A stretch of DNA of 33,787 nt from Chloroflexota bacterium (GTDB lineage Bacteria; Chloroflexota; Ktedonobacteria; Ktedonobacterales; Ktedonobacteraceae): assembly GCA_005881495.1 (NCBI GenBank), contig VBHI01000206.1, forward strand, positions 1 to 33,787. Reading direction: 5' to 3'. Numbering within the stretch: the stretch's first letter is position 1; every line of letters begins with the position of its first letter. This document shows, piece after piece, positions 1 through 7,961 of the stretch. The notes beneath the pieces are model-generated. The model saw nothing but the letters and a program-made list of their open reading frames with translations, was not told where the DNA came from and searched no databases. The position numbers and the translations under genes are program-made.

Positions 1-239
1 GAGATTTCATTTTTGGTCATAGTCATAAGTCTATACTACTACAAAATAGCCTCTCTCGCAAGGATTGCAGGAGCTAACGGCGTCTTCAATTTGCCTGTCT
101 TCTCCGTGCCGAATTTACAAAAATGGTGTGCAAATGTTCGCTTGTGGAGCGGCTTGATCTGCTGCCAATAGCTGTGCTGCTCATGATTGGGGGCAAACTG
201 CCCGCTCAGAGGGCAAAATCCGCTCACTTCGTAGGGCAT

Positions 240-452
240 TTACCAGGAGCGCAAAGCGCCCTTTCGTCGCCTCCCTTTCGTCGCCTTTTGCAGGTCGTCA
301 CGCGTGGGCCAGGGAAGTTGATGGTGGCGCGCTGCCTGGTGCAGATCACGGCACAACGTCCAGACACGGGCCGCTTCCATCTGCGCGTCACGCAGCCGAG
401 CGGCCAGTACCCGTGGAAGATGATCCAGTCGGTAGATGCGTACCGTTTCCAT
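240..452 (-). pseudogene. IS200/IS605-family TnpB remnant (N-terminal piece, frameshifted)
   Basis: Read from an ATG at 452, the first ~57 residues look like the N-terminus of IS605 OrfB/TnpB proteins: METVRIYRL, then the pattern AARVWTLCRDLHQAAR and PWPTRDDLQKATKGR. In related proteins ATKGR/Q is followed by FAL; here the frame runs into RRKGALRSW and stops. The cause is visible: the 14-bp unit AGGCGACGAAAGGG (minus strand) occurs twice in tandem near 268-295, shifting the frame. Removing one copy restores ATKGRFAL, but matching sequence ends soon afterwards and no RuvC or zinc-finger part exists down to base 1. An ATG 42 bases upstream (494) is also in frame; 452 is chosen because similarity begins there. 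It is a dead fragment. Family assignment is from pattern recognition, not a search. Confidence 0.6.
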
Positions 453-865
453 GATGTCTCCTTCTGCACGAGTAGGATAGCACATTCGTTCCATACATGC
501 AAGGATCGCGCCTCGAGAGGGGACGGTCTGCCTGTGGGCAGCGGTGCTTTCATCCCAATCCCTTCAAAGGGATGGGAATTCCCGCACCGACTTTTAAAAG
601 TCGAGTAAATGAGCGCAATTTTGCTCTGTTCTCTCGTGAGATTTGACCTCAGATTGCTCGACGTGTAACGAGCACTGGCTCGAACCCGTGATCCCTGGCT
701 AAGATGAGCCAGGGATGAGTATAATAAATCTTGTCATGACGCTGCGGCGAGCGTATATAGTTGCCTACTGCCCGTCGGAAAGTTTTCCTCTTTCCTGCTG
801 TCCGGAAGGAAAGCCGGCGCAAGATAGAGCGGTATAGTGATATAGTACTAAAAAAGGGGGATTCC
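453..865. other. Non-coding stretch between TnpB remnant and methyltransferase
   Basis: No credible gene seen. Besides the palindromes at 542-603 it holds a perfect 10-bp hairpin, ATCCCTGGCT (691-700) with AGCCAGGGAT (707-716) and a 6-nt loop, followed directly by TATAAT at 720-725. GCTCG/CGAGC pairs flank an 8-nt loop near 656-673. Just beside them the minus strand reads GGGTTCGAGCC, reminiscent of a tRNA T-arm, but no full tRNA could be folded. A structured leader for the methyltransferase is possible. Confidence 0.4.
542..603. repeat. Cluster of nested palindromes upstream of the TnpB remnant (candidate IS end)
   Basis: Four inverted repeats lie within 62 bases: CGGTGC (542-547) pairs with GCACCG (584-589); ATCCCTT/AAGGGAT (558-573) forms a 7-bp stem; GGGAATTCCC (574-583) is a perfect 10-bp palindrome; CGACTTTTAAAAGTCG (588-603) is a perfect 16-bp palindrome. 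They lie ~100-150 bases upstream of the remnant's start, where the left end of an IS200/IS605-type element, which carries subterminal hairpins, would be expected. The exact element boundary cannot be placed. Confidence 0.4.
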
Positions 866-1675
866 ATGGAAAAGCCAAACGATACGATAACGGGTTTTGA
901 CAGAGTAGACCAGATGGCAAACCCTGCTTTCTTTACGCAGTTCATGGATAAGTCGCACACCTTGCAGTCAGCAAGCATTTACAGGCAGCGGATGTTTGAT
1001 CTGCTCGATGTAGGACTCGGGGCGACGCTCCTGGACGTTGGCTGCGGGGCGGGAAATGATGTGCAGGACCTGGCGAAGCAAGTGGGGCCGAGCGGGCGCG
1101 TGGTGGGGATAGACTCGAGCGCGACGATGATCCAGGAGGCGCGCAGGCGGACGGCGGACGCGCATCTCCCGGTGGAGTATATACAAGGGGACGCCTACCA
1201 GCTCCCTTTCCAGGAGAACACCTTTGATGGCTGTCAGTCGTCACGTGTCTTCAAGCACCTCGCTGAGCCGGGCCGCGTGCTGGCCGAAATGGTGCGGGTC
1301 GCGCGACCTGGCGCTCGGGTGGTGGTGGCGGAGGCCGATTTTGACCTGACGATCGTCGATATCCCGGATCGCACGCTAGCTCGCAAGATGATCCACCTGG
1401 CTTGCGATAGCTTGCGGCAGGGCTGGATGGGACGCCAGCTGCCCAAGCTCTTCAGCGAAGTGGGGCTGAGCGACATCGTCATCACTGGCCATGTGCTCTC
1501 GTCAGACTATGCTTATTTCCAGATGGTCTTCGGTGGTCTCTTGCAAGATGCGCAGGCGGCGGGCAAGGTGTCTGCTGAGGAGTTGACACGCTTCTGGGAC
1601 TTGCTGGAGCAAGCTGATCGCCAGCAGCGCTTGCTCGGCTATGTCGGCTTCGTCGTGGGCGGGCGCAAGCCCTGA
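866..1675 (+). CDS. Class I SAM-dependent methyltransferase (Methyltransf_11 type)
   Basis: A 269-aa protein that probably transfers a methyl group from S-adenosylmethionine; the substrate cannot be read from sequence. The nucleotide-binding motif I LLDVGCGAG lies at residues 55-63, followed by VVGIDSS with the acidic residue of motif II, then FDGCQSSRVFKHLAEPGRVL and VARPGARVVVAEADF typical of motifs IV-VI. This resembles the UbiE/Methyltransf_11 group. The frame is open back to 761, but 866 is chosen because an AAAAAAGGGGG ribosome binding site lies just upstream and similarity begins after it. It stands alone: the next gene begins 165 bases later behind its own likely operator. Confidence 0.8.
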   Translation: MEKPNDTITGFDRVDQMANPAFFTQFMDKSHTLQSASIYRQRMFDLLDVGLGATLLDVGCGAGNDVQDLAKQVGPSGRVVGIDSSATMIQEARRRTADAHLPVEYIQGDAYQLPFQENTFDGCQSSRVFKHLAEPGRVLAEMVRVARPGARVVVAEADFDLTIVDIPDRTLARKMIHLACDSLRQGWMGRQLPKLFSEVGLSDIVITGHVLSSDYAYFQMVFGGLLQDAQAAGKVSAEELTRFWDLLEQADRQQRLLGYVGFVVGGRKP

Positions 1676-1723
1676 TATTGGCTCCTCGCTCTCTCCCGGG
1701 TACCGGAAAAGTAGGGATGACAA

Positions 1724-1757
1724 TTTACTTACATTTTGTTATATAATAACAAGTAAA
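1724..1757. promoter_or_regulatory. AT-rich dyad, candidate operator of the dioxygenase gene
   Basis: TTGTTAT (1736-1742) and ATAACAA (1746-1752) form a 7-bp inverted repeat with a 3-bp centre. A second pair, TTTACTT (1724-1730) and AAGTAAA (1751-1757), overlaps it around a different centre. The region is much more AT-rich than its surroundings and lies ~85 bases before the dioxygenase start. The size and spacing fit a MarR- or TetR-type operator; no regulator gene for it is adjacent. Confidence 0.4.
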
Positions 1758-1840
1758 TAGTATTACGAGCACGGACAGAGGAAGTAGATAAGCGTCCTAC
1801 TCGTAACGATCGCACACGGTGCGAGAATGGAGTCAATGTC

Positions 1841-2737
1841 ATGTCCACAGAACAACAGGCAGCATCAGCGTCCCCATCGATCCATCCCGGAACGGCTATT
1901 GGCCTGATTACTCTACGCGTCTCTGAACTTGAGCGCTCACGCCACTTTTATGAAGGGATTCTCGGTTTCCAGCCTATCGAGCAGACGCCTGGAAAGATTG
2001 TCCTTGGCGACCAGGAGAAACAACCCCTGCTGGAACTGATTGAAGTCCCAGGAGCTACGCCTCAGCCACGGCGGGCAACGGGTCTCTATCACGTGGCTAT
2101 CCTCTTCCCAACGCGAGCAGACCTCGGTCGCGCGCTCCTGCGTCTTGCCAGGGCCGGTTTACAGATTGGTCAGGGCGATCATCTGGTGAGTGAAGCGTTA
2201 TATATCTCCGATCCCGATGGCAATGGCCTCGAACTCTATCGTGATCGCCCCAGAGATACATGGCGTTGGACAAACGACCTGGTCGAGATGGCCACCGATC
2301 CAGTCGATATGCGCGGCCTGGCTGAAGAAGGCACACGCGATGCAGAACCATGGGAAGTGATACCGGCGGGAACTCGCGTCGGACACATTCACCTACAAAT
2401 TGGAGATATCAACGAGGCCGAACGTTTCTATCACACTATCTTAGGTTTCGATGTCACCTGCCATTATCCTGGAGCGCTTTTCGTCAGCGCCGGTGGCTAT
2501 CATCATCACATCGGTTTGAACACCTGGCACTCGCTCGGAGCGAAACCCACACCCGCGAACTGCGCCGGTTTGCAAACCTATGTGGTCGCCATCCCTACGC
2601 GTGAAGGATTGCTGGCAGTCAAAGAGCGCCTGGTTGCCCATAAGGTTGCCTTTGAAGAACAGGAAGACCTCATACGGGTCAATGATCCCTGGAGCAATCA
2701 GATCCTCCTCAATGTTCAGCCAGCACGCACCATGTAA
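1841..2737 (+). CDS. Two-module VOC (glyoxalase/extradiol dioxygenase) protein, CatE-like
   Basis: A 298-aa protein with two vicinal-oxygen-chelate modules, similar in length and layout to Bacillus CatE-like catechol 2,3-dioxygenases. Module 1 (~residues 18-135) carries VSELERSRHFYEGILGF, LYHVAILFPTRADL and DPDGNGLELYRD; module 2 (~178-295) carries VGHIHLQIGDINEAERFY, HHHIGLNTW and a degenerate NDPWSNQILLN. Metal-ligand positions look incomplete in each module: module 1 has Thr where the first His is expected but keeps the second His and the Glu; module 2 has both His but Leu in place of the Glu. Either ligands come from both modules or the chemistry differs. The ATG at 1841 follows GGAGTCAATGTC, a weak ribosome binding site. 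A role in ring cleavage is only inferred. Confidence 0.8.
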   Translation: MSTEQQAASASPSIHPGTAIGLITLRVSELERSRHFYEGILGFQPIEQTPGKIVLGDQEKQPLLELIEVPGATPQPRRATGLYHVAILFPTRADLGRALLRLARAGLQIGQGDHLVSEALYISDPDGNGLELYRDRPRDTWRWTNDLVEMATDPVDMRGLAEEGTRDAEPWEVIPAGTRVGHIHLQIGDINEAERFYHTILGFDVTCHYPGALFVSAGGYHHHIGLNTWHSLGAKPTPANCAGLQTYVVAIPTREGLLAVKERLVAHKVAFEEQEDLIRVNDPWSNQILLNVQPARTM

Positions 2738-2794
2738 AAAGTCGGGACTGCTTCAGGTATAGAGCAGTCTCAACTTTGCTTATACCGCTTCTTC

Positions 2795-2971
2795 ATGACC
2801 GGCCTCCTGGTCATCTACAACGAAAAAGGATTGGATCGCCTTCTGCAAGGCACCACCTATGGCGCATACCCGCAGGAGGTCTGGATGTCTCGTGGGGAAT
2901 TGGTCAAGAGATATGCCCACAAAACAGCAAAGGAGCAAGGGAAGCAACTTCCTGAAATAGTGCCGGATTAA
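2795..2971 (+). CDS. Small ORF of unknown function (58 aa), possibly a gene remnant
   Basis: An ATG-started frame of 58 codons in the gap between the dioxygenase and the M20 peptidase. It begins [16 protein letters not shown] and ends [13 protein letters not shown], with a basic helical segment [16 protein letters not shown]. No good ribosome binding site precedes it. The composition is protein-like but I do not recognise it; it could be the 3' tail of a lost gene. Confidence 0.25.
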   Translation: MTGLLVIYNEKGLDRLLQGTTYGAYPQEVWMSRGELVKRYAHKTAKEQGKQLPEIVPD

Positions 2972-3021
2972 ACTCTACAATATACTTTTGCGTAGGCTAT
3001 AAGAAAAAAGGAATACTGTCT

Positions 3022-4161
3022 ATGATACCGCCATCTGAGTTGAGCCAGCTACGCGCTGCCGCCGTGAAACGCACCGAAGCGGTCGCCGAACTCGCTCAAC
3101 GTATCTGCGAGGTTCCAGCGCCGACGGGCAATGAGTGGGACCGCGCACAATTGGTAGCCTCGCTCTGGAGAGAGCGGGGCTATGCGCCAGAGATCGATGA
3201 CATCGGTAACGTCTACATCCGGCGCGGCAAGCGCGAGCATGGACCGGTGTTGATGCTACTGGCTCATATGGACACGGTGTTCCCGCAAACAACGCCCGTC
3301 TCTGTCGAGCGCCAGGCGGACATCTTGCGCGGACCTGGCATTGGTGACAATAGTGTGAGTGTTGCTGCCATGATCAGTGCGCTAGACGTACTCGACGAGT
3401 TAGGGATAGAGACCGGTACCGCTATTGTCGCGGTTGCCGACGTAGGCGAGGAGGGTCTGGGAAATCTCCTCGGCGCTCGCACTGCCGTCGAGCGCTACCG
3501 CGAGAGGCTGGGCGCGGTCATCGCCATCGATGGCAATCTCGGCAGCATCGCCCATATCGCGGTCGGCTCCAAACGCTGGCGCATCACTGTACGCGGACCA
3601 GGTGGTCATTCGTATGGAGCCTTCGGAACGCCAAGCGCAATCCACGGGTTGGGGCGCATCATCGCGGCCATCGCGGACCTTGAAGTTCCGCAGCAGCCGA
3701 AGACTACCTTCAATGTCGGCATCATCGAAGGTGGCACCAGCGTCAACACCATCGCGCCGCGTGCAACAGCGCTGCTTGATGTCCGTTCAACGGACATCAC
3801 TGCCCTTGATCGCCTTGCTGACGAGGTAAGGACAATCGTTGAGCAGCGTGCCGGCCCAGGACTGCAGACAGACATTGAGGTACTTGGTGAGCGCCCAGCG
3901 GGCGAGCGCAGCCAATCAGACCCACTGGTGCAACTGGCAGCCGCAGCAATCAGCTGGATTGGGTTGGCACCAAAATATCAGGCCTCCAGCACCGATGCGA
4001 ATATCCCCATCAGTCTGCATATTCCAGCGGTATGTATTGGCATCACACAGGTAGCACGATCGCACACACTTGAGGAGTTTCTCTCTGTACCGCCAATTGG
4101 TGATGGGCTGGCCCAGCTAACCCGCCTCTGTATCGAGGCATGCACGTTGATTGCACATTAA
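3022..4161 (+). CDS. M20 family zinc metallopeptidase/amidohydrolase (carboxypeptidase G2-like)
   Basis: A 379-aa cytoplasmic M20 hydrolase. Motifs in order: LLAHMDTVF with metal-ligand His82 and Asp84, GPGIGDNS with bridging Asp109, VADVGEEGLGN with catalytic Glu143 and ligand Glu144, then the dimerisation lid starting at the VRGPGGHSYGAFG segment (~residue 195), and SHTLEEF near the C-terminus with the last His ligand. All expected ligands are present, so the enzyme looks active. M20 members hydrolyse peptides, N-acyl amino acids or related amides; the substrate is not evident. The start is supported by AAAAAAGGAA upstream. A terminator hairpin follows at 4202. Confidence 0.85.
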   Translation: MIPPSELSQLRAAAVKRTEAVAELAQRICEVPAPTGNEWDRAQLVASLWRERGYAPEIDDIGNVYIRRGKREHGPVLMLLAHMDTVFPQTTPVSVERQADILRGPGIGDNSVSVAAMISALDVLDELGIETGTAIVAVADVGEEGLGNLLGARTAVERYRERLGAVIAIDGNLGSIAHIAVGSKRWRITVRGPGGHSYGAFGTPSAIHGLGRIIAAIADLEVPQQPKTTFNVGIIEGGTSVNTIAPRATALLDVRSTDITALDRLADEVRTIVEQRAGPGLQTDIEVLGERPAGERSQSDPLVQLAAAAISWIGLAPKYQASSTDANIPISLHIPAVCIGITQVARSHTLEEFLSVPPIGDGLAQLTRLCIEACTLIAH

Positions 4162-4201
4162 ACACGCATCATAGCTCCACACCCCTTGTGCTCGTGGGTT
4201 T

Positions 4202-4224
4202 GGCAGCCTTTAAACTGCCTTTTT
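4202..4224 (+). terminator. Rho-independent terminator after the M20 peptidase
   Basis: GGCAG (4202-4206) pairs with CTGCC (4215-4219) across an 8-nt AT-rich loop and is followed by five T residues. It lies 41 bases past the peptidase stop, between convergent genes. Confidence 0.55.
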
Positions 4225-4314
4225 CGCCGCAGGCGACACACACCTACTTTGCACTTCATGAAAGCTACCGTAGCTCTGGGCCATTTAGGGATGAAGTAAA
4301 TCCTAAAGCCAATT

Positions 4315-5772
4315 TTAGCCCCTGTACAGCATAATATCCATGGTTGCAAGGCTCTGAATAGCCTGGAAAATCCATTCAACACCCTCCTGCATGTTACCCG
4401 TGACCGGATTATTCTCGCCATTCAGTGCGAAACTAGCTTTGGTTGCCATGTCATTGAGCAAGGTCAACGCTTGCTGCTGGTGTTCATCTAACATGGTAGC
4501 AAGTTGTTTGGCGTCCTGACGAATCTGTTCGAGCCATCCATTCACAGTATTTATCGCCGCTATGATCTGCGCTGCACGTTGCTGCAGAAAGGAATTTGCA
4601 CCAGGTGACGAGGTTAAGCCATGTAAATGGAGGACAATATGGTCGAGGTATCCAGGCGGGTTTTGCAGGAGATTAAACTGGAGTAACCCAATACGGCCCA
4701 TTCGGCTATCAACGAGCACGGGAGAAGCGATCGTTGCTGGTAGATCCCTCCCAACGTATGGTATCCCATCGAGGTAATCCAGTACGCGTATGACGTCTTG
4801 ACTCATCAAGCTGACGTTGGCACTCCCACCAGCTTGCCAATCATCTCTCGCAGTGATCGACCACCCATAGACTGCCTGTGTGTTGCGGTACAGCCAGATG
4901 CTAAGACCTCCGGGCAGATTATTTGCTTTGAGCTTGGGGTCTTCGGCCAACAAATGGCGAAGATGATCCAGCAAACTATATGGTCCTCCTGGAGGGATGG
5001 TTTGCGGAATCTGCCCAATGTAACGCCAGTCGCTTCTATCCATGGACGGATAAAGCGGTGTGACTGTCGCATCCTGCTCTGTAATAAGGAGACGACTGGT
5101 GATGGCGAGCAGATTGGTATGCTGTGGGTCGCTATAGGACACCATACCTGTTCCCGCGCTGATCACGACCTTCCCAAGCAGCACTACCGGATTTTCTACT
5201 TTATTTTCATCAGGCAACAACCACGCATAATAGCTCTTCCCAACGGAAGGATCTGGAAGGGATGGTAGATTCAGCTGTACTGCATCGGCAATGCCCATGC
5301 TGCTGGTGTCACTCGTCTGTCCAGAACTGAGGAAGTACAGATGGCCAACGACCGAACTCACCGGCATCGGGCTAGCCCGGCTAAAGAGGATGGTTCCCAA
5401 TCCGGCACTGAATAGAACAAGGATTACAAGAGCCTGCAGCACCGGGGATTTACCCTTTCGTTTCGATCGAGGCTGTTTCAGTGTCTGTGCGAGGGGGGTC
5501 GGATATACCTGAGGCTGAGGGAAAGGCAATTGTTCGACTATTGGTGGATCCACTGGCTGTGTAAGAGAGGGTGTCTGTAGCATGCCCAACTCTTCTGCAG
5601 TCTTTCCAAAAACTTCACACAGTTTTTGCTGATAATAAGGACTGGGTAATACTTCGCCTCGTTCCCATCGGCTAATGTAATAATCAGGTACATCAATTTG
5701 TTCTGCAAGATGCGCCTGTGACCAACCACGCAGTTGACGTTCATGTCTCAAAAGCACATTTGGAGTTGGCAT
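4315..5772 (-). CDS. Membrane-anchored XRE-family regulator with a large outer domain
   Basis: A 485-aa protein. Residues 1-65 form a Cro/C1-type helix-turn-helix (RQLRGWSQAHLAEQIDVPDYYISRWERG). A Pro-rich linker and a basic stop-transfer patch (KRKGK) precede one membrane segment at ~111-131. The rest should lie outside the membrane: GHLYFLSSG and AWLLPDENK recall the outer beta-rich domains of RskA-type anti-sigma proteins, followed by a C-terminal helical part (~380-485). By analogy with one-component transmembrane regulators it could bind DNA in response to an outside cue; that is inference. It is convergent with the M20 peptidase and has a dyad in its own upstream region (5961-5977). Confidence 0.75.
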   Translation of the reverse strand: MPTPNVLLRHERQLRGWSQAHLAEQIDVPDYYISRWERGEVLPSPYYQQKLCEVFGKTAEELGMLQTPSLTQPVDPPIVEQLPFPQPQVYPTPLAQTLKQPRSKRKGKSPVLQALVILVLFSAGLGTILFSRASPMPVSSVVGHLYFLSSGQTSDTSSMGIADAVQLNLPSLPDPSVGKSYYAWLLPDENKVENPVVLLGKVVISAGTGMVSYSDPQHTNLLAITSRLLITEQDATVTPLYPSMDRSDWRYIGQIPQTIPPGGPYSLLDHLRHLLAEDPKLKANNLPGGLSIWLYRNTQAVYGWSITARDDWQAGGSANVSLMSQDVIRVLDYLDGIPYVGRDLPATIASPVLVDSRMGRIGLLQFNLLQNPPGYLDHIVLHLHGLTSSPGANSFLQQRAAQIIAAINTVNGWLEQIRQDAKQLATMLDEHQQQALTLLNDMATKASFALNGENNPVTGNMQEGVEWIFQAIQSLATMDIMLYRG

Positions 5773-6178
5773 CTCTGTAACTCACTTCCTCTGCCTGCTC
5801 AATGTGCTACTTCTCATCGACACTTTGCAGTTTGAATCAGTACAAAGTGCTCAACATCTATCACAGGTAGGGCTTTCATCTCTCAATGACTGCTAGATGA
5901 CTGGGAATGATATGTTATCAAGGACCTAAAATCAGGCATACTATACATAAGAAAGAAAGCATACAGAGTGCCTGTATAGCAGTATAACATGTTTTTATGC
6001 TTCAATCTACTCTTTTATTCATGCGGCTCTACATTCTTTCAGGTGATTTTGATTGAAAAAATCAAAACGCCATAGAATCATTGTTTGAACGATGGCAGAT
6101 GTGATTTTTAAAGTATGCCCTTAAGAAGATCGGTCCATTCTTGCATAAATCAATCGTGAGCAAGAAAGAGCAAATTCG
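5773..6178. promoter_or_regulatory. Upstream region of the XRE gene with inverted repeat
   Basis: A 406-base AT-rich non-coding stretch. ATACAG (5961-5966) and CTGTAT (5972-5977) form a perfect inverted repeat with spacer AGTGC, flanked by TATAC/GTATA sequences. Small XRE proteins often bind such short dyads, so this is a candidate autoregulatory site, but it lies ~190 bases before the start codon. Nothing else recognised. Confidence 0.3.
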
Positions 6179-6421
6179 ATGTCCTATCAATTCAATCGTT
6201 GGATAATCACCCTTGGAGCACAAGTTCGATCCCTTCACGAGAACATGTCGTGTAAAGAACTCGAAAAGGTCAAAAGAGAAGCAGAAACGTCTGAAACTGA
6301 GCTTCAGCAACTCTATGCCTATGCAGAACTACACCATATTGATCTTATCGAGTACTATCATCCGTTCGCTGAAATCGAGAAGCATCTGCTTCTTATTAAT
6401 GAGTACTTGCACTGTGGGTAG
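6179..6421 (+). CDS. Hypothetical small helical protein (80 aa)
   Basis: An 80-codon ATG frame rich in charged residues, predicted by eye to be mostly alpha-helical: CKELEKVKREAETSETELQQ is coiled-coil-like, followed by a hydrophobic/aromatic tail (IDLIEYYHPF, LLLINEYLHCG). The upstream purine stretch AAGAAAGAGC is a weak ribosome binding site. No family recognised. It is chosen over the overlapping 109-codon frame because that one has low-complexity, shadow-like composition. Confidence 0.35.
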   Translation: MSYQFNRWIITLGAQVRSLHENMSCKELEKVKREAETSETELQQLYAYAELHHIDLIEYYHPFAEIEKHLLLINEYLHCG

Positions 6422-6799
6422 GCAAACCGAGGATCATGTGGTCAAGACTTTCGATTATCCTTCGCCGTATGAGGAACCACCTACTCCCTTTTCTGTGCTG
6501 CCTGATACACCCTTTACTAGACTGGTCGTATTTTCTGTATGACTTCTGTATGACTAGTCATCCTCTATAGAATTAGACAGATGATATCCCAATCTATCAG
6601 TACCTGCCTTCTTCGTGATATGTCTGTGATATGCCATTATCAGCTTTCTCCGATTACACTGAAGATGTCAGCCAGTTATACTTTTTCAACCAACAAGGGG
6701 ATAATGGAAAGACATGATCGATCTCGAGTAGTCAGAGAACGGAGCGGACGTAAAGCCATGTCGGCAAAGCGATCAGTGACTGAAAGGAAGATGAGCACC
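6422..6799. other. Leader region before the sigma-like gene
   Basis: The frame of the next gene is open back to 6581, but those codons have unlikely composition and no ribosome binding site, so I treat this as non-coding. TGTATGACTTCTGTATGACT at 6536-6555 is a direct repeat of the unit CTGTATGACT. No other structure recognised. Confidence 0.3.
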
Positions 6800-7654
6800 A
6801 TGACACATCCTATAATCTCACCAGGTAGCGATGGAGCAAACTCTTCAGATGGTCATAACTCTTCCAAGCTCGATGCCGTTCAGGCAAACAATCATGGCGC
6901 GAAAACAACTATGCCTGGTGGATCTACGTGTGAGCGAATGTATGCTCTGCCTCTATCACAAGGATTCGCACTAAGTAACATGAGCATTGCGGAACTGGCA
7001 GCCCAATGCATGAATGAGATCAATCTCTACCATAGAGGAGTTCTTCTCAGTGATAGTTATTATGCGGAATTGCTCTTCCGTGCAATCTTGCAAGGAGACC
7101 AGGATGCCTGGAAAGCCATGCAACAGTGCCTCAGCGAGACCGTGCGAGGATGGCTGGATCGTCATCCCAAAAGAGAAGCGGCGTGTCGCCTGGACAGCGA
7201 AGAAAAATATATCGCCCAGACCTTTGCACGTTTCCACCAAGCTGCCGTCCTGCAGCAAGTAGAATTCAGTCGGCTTCCTTCCGCAATACAGTACTTGCGC
7301 GTGAGTCTAAATAGTGCTCTTCTCGATAAGCTGCGTGCCTCCTCAGGACCACTAGCAATCCTCTTACCGAAGCTAACGCCGTGTAACTCAGTTATGTCAA
7401 CAACAGGGAGCGAAGTTTGGGAAATGCTCAAGAAAATGCCTCTCGACAATCGAGAGCAGCGCTTGGCCTATCTGCTCTTTAACTGTGGTCTCAGGCCAAA
7501 AGACATTGTCCATACTTTCCCAAAGGAGTTTTACGACGTGCATGAAATCTCTCTTCTTCGATGTACCATAATCGGGCGATTGCTCGATCTTGTGGATCAA
7601 CACATGAGGCCGATAGATACCACCAGGATCGGAAACAAACACATACGAAAGTGA
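6800..7654 (+). CDS. Sigma-70-like protein of Ktedonobacteria type (group-specific)
   Basis: A 284-aa protein if started at the ATG at 6800, which has GGAAG nine bases upstream; 6791 and 6581 are in-frame alternatives. The first ~50 residues are polar and poorly ordered (HNSSKLDAV, GAKTTMPGG). The core resembles a group of Ktedonobacter proteins annotated as sigma-factor-like: LLFRAILQGDQDAWKAM (a region-2-like start), SEEKYIAQTFARFHQAA, LPSAIQYLRVSLNSALLDKLRA, and a region-4-like tail LDNREQRLAYLLFNCGLRPKDIVHTFPKEFYDVHEISLLR with HTH character. A role in alternative transcription initiation is plausible but unproven. It is not obviously co-transcribed with the envelope genes downstream. Confidence 0.6.
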   Translation: MTHPIISPGSDGANSSDGHNSSKLDAVQANNHGAKTTMPGGSTCERMYALPLSQGFALSNMSIAELAAQCMNEINLYHRGVLLSDSYYAELLFRAILQGDQDAWKAMQQCLSETVRGWLDRHPKREAACRLDSEEKYIAQTFARFHQAAVLQQVEFSRLPSAIQYLRVSLNSALLDKLRASSGPLAILLPKLTPCNSVMSTTGSEVWEMLKKMPLDNREQRLAYLLFNCGLRPKDIVHTFPKEFYDVHEISLLRCTIIGRLLDLVDQHMRPIDTTRIGNKHIRK

Positions 7655-7826
7655 GGGCTTGACTGGGGAGAGCAGAGCGAGAGGAGTAACATGATCGAGA
7701 GCATTGGCTTATCGTACTCCTAGTTCTAGCTTGTACGGAAGATGTTCTTGTACGGAAGAAGTTTTGAGGTGATCAGTAGAGATGACAATATGCACAGTCT
7801 TCAATCGTAAGAACAGGAGGCCAATG

Positions 7827-7922
7827 ATGGGCATAGAAACAATTATGATCCTCATGCTGCTAATTTTCATTCTAGGAATGATTATTGGCGTGGTGTTAGC
7901 CCGTCCAACTCACGTTCATTAG
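7827..7922 (+). CDS. 31-residue single-span membrane peptide
   Basis: A short frame with AGGAGG at 7815-7820, six bases before the ATG at 7827 (another ATG lies one codon earlier). It reads MGIETIMILML, then LIFILGMIIGVVLARP and THVH before TAG: a short polar start, ~20 hydrophobic residues with GxxxG-like spacing, and a basic/His tail. The strong ribosome binding site and clean membrane span argue for a real gene. It ends 39 bases before the M48 peptidase start and may be co-transcribed with it, possibly as a partner or regulator of the membrane protease. No family recognised. Confidence 0.5.
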   Translation: MGIETIMILMLLIFILGMIIGVVLARPTHVH

Positions 7923-7961
7923 GAAGCCTGGTTCAGGCTGGCTCTTGAGGAGAGAAAAGAT

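Noticed and set aside
39..239. 66-codon minus-strand frame after the TnpB remnant
   Set aside because: No resemblance to the next TnpB part, no ribosome binding site; composition looks random.
123..608. 161-codon plus-strand frame over the TnpB remnant
   Set aside because: It is the complement of the TnpB-like frame and palindromes, with no motif or ribosome binding site.
655..700. Possible tRNA (GGGTTCGAGCC on minus strand)
   Set aside because: No matching acceptor stem or anticodon arm could be assembled around it.
6213..6542. 109-codon plus frame overlapping the 80-aa hypothetical protein
   Set aside because: Ser/Ile/Thr-rich, shadow-like composition and no ribosome binding site; the other frame is more protein-like.
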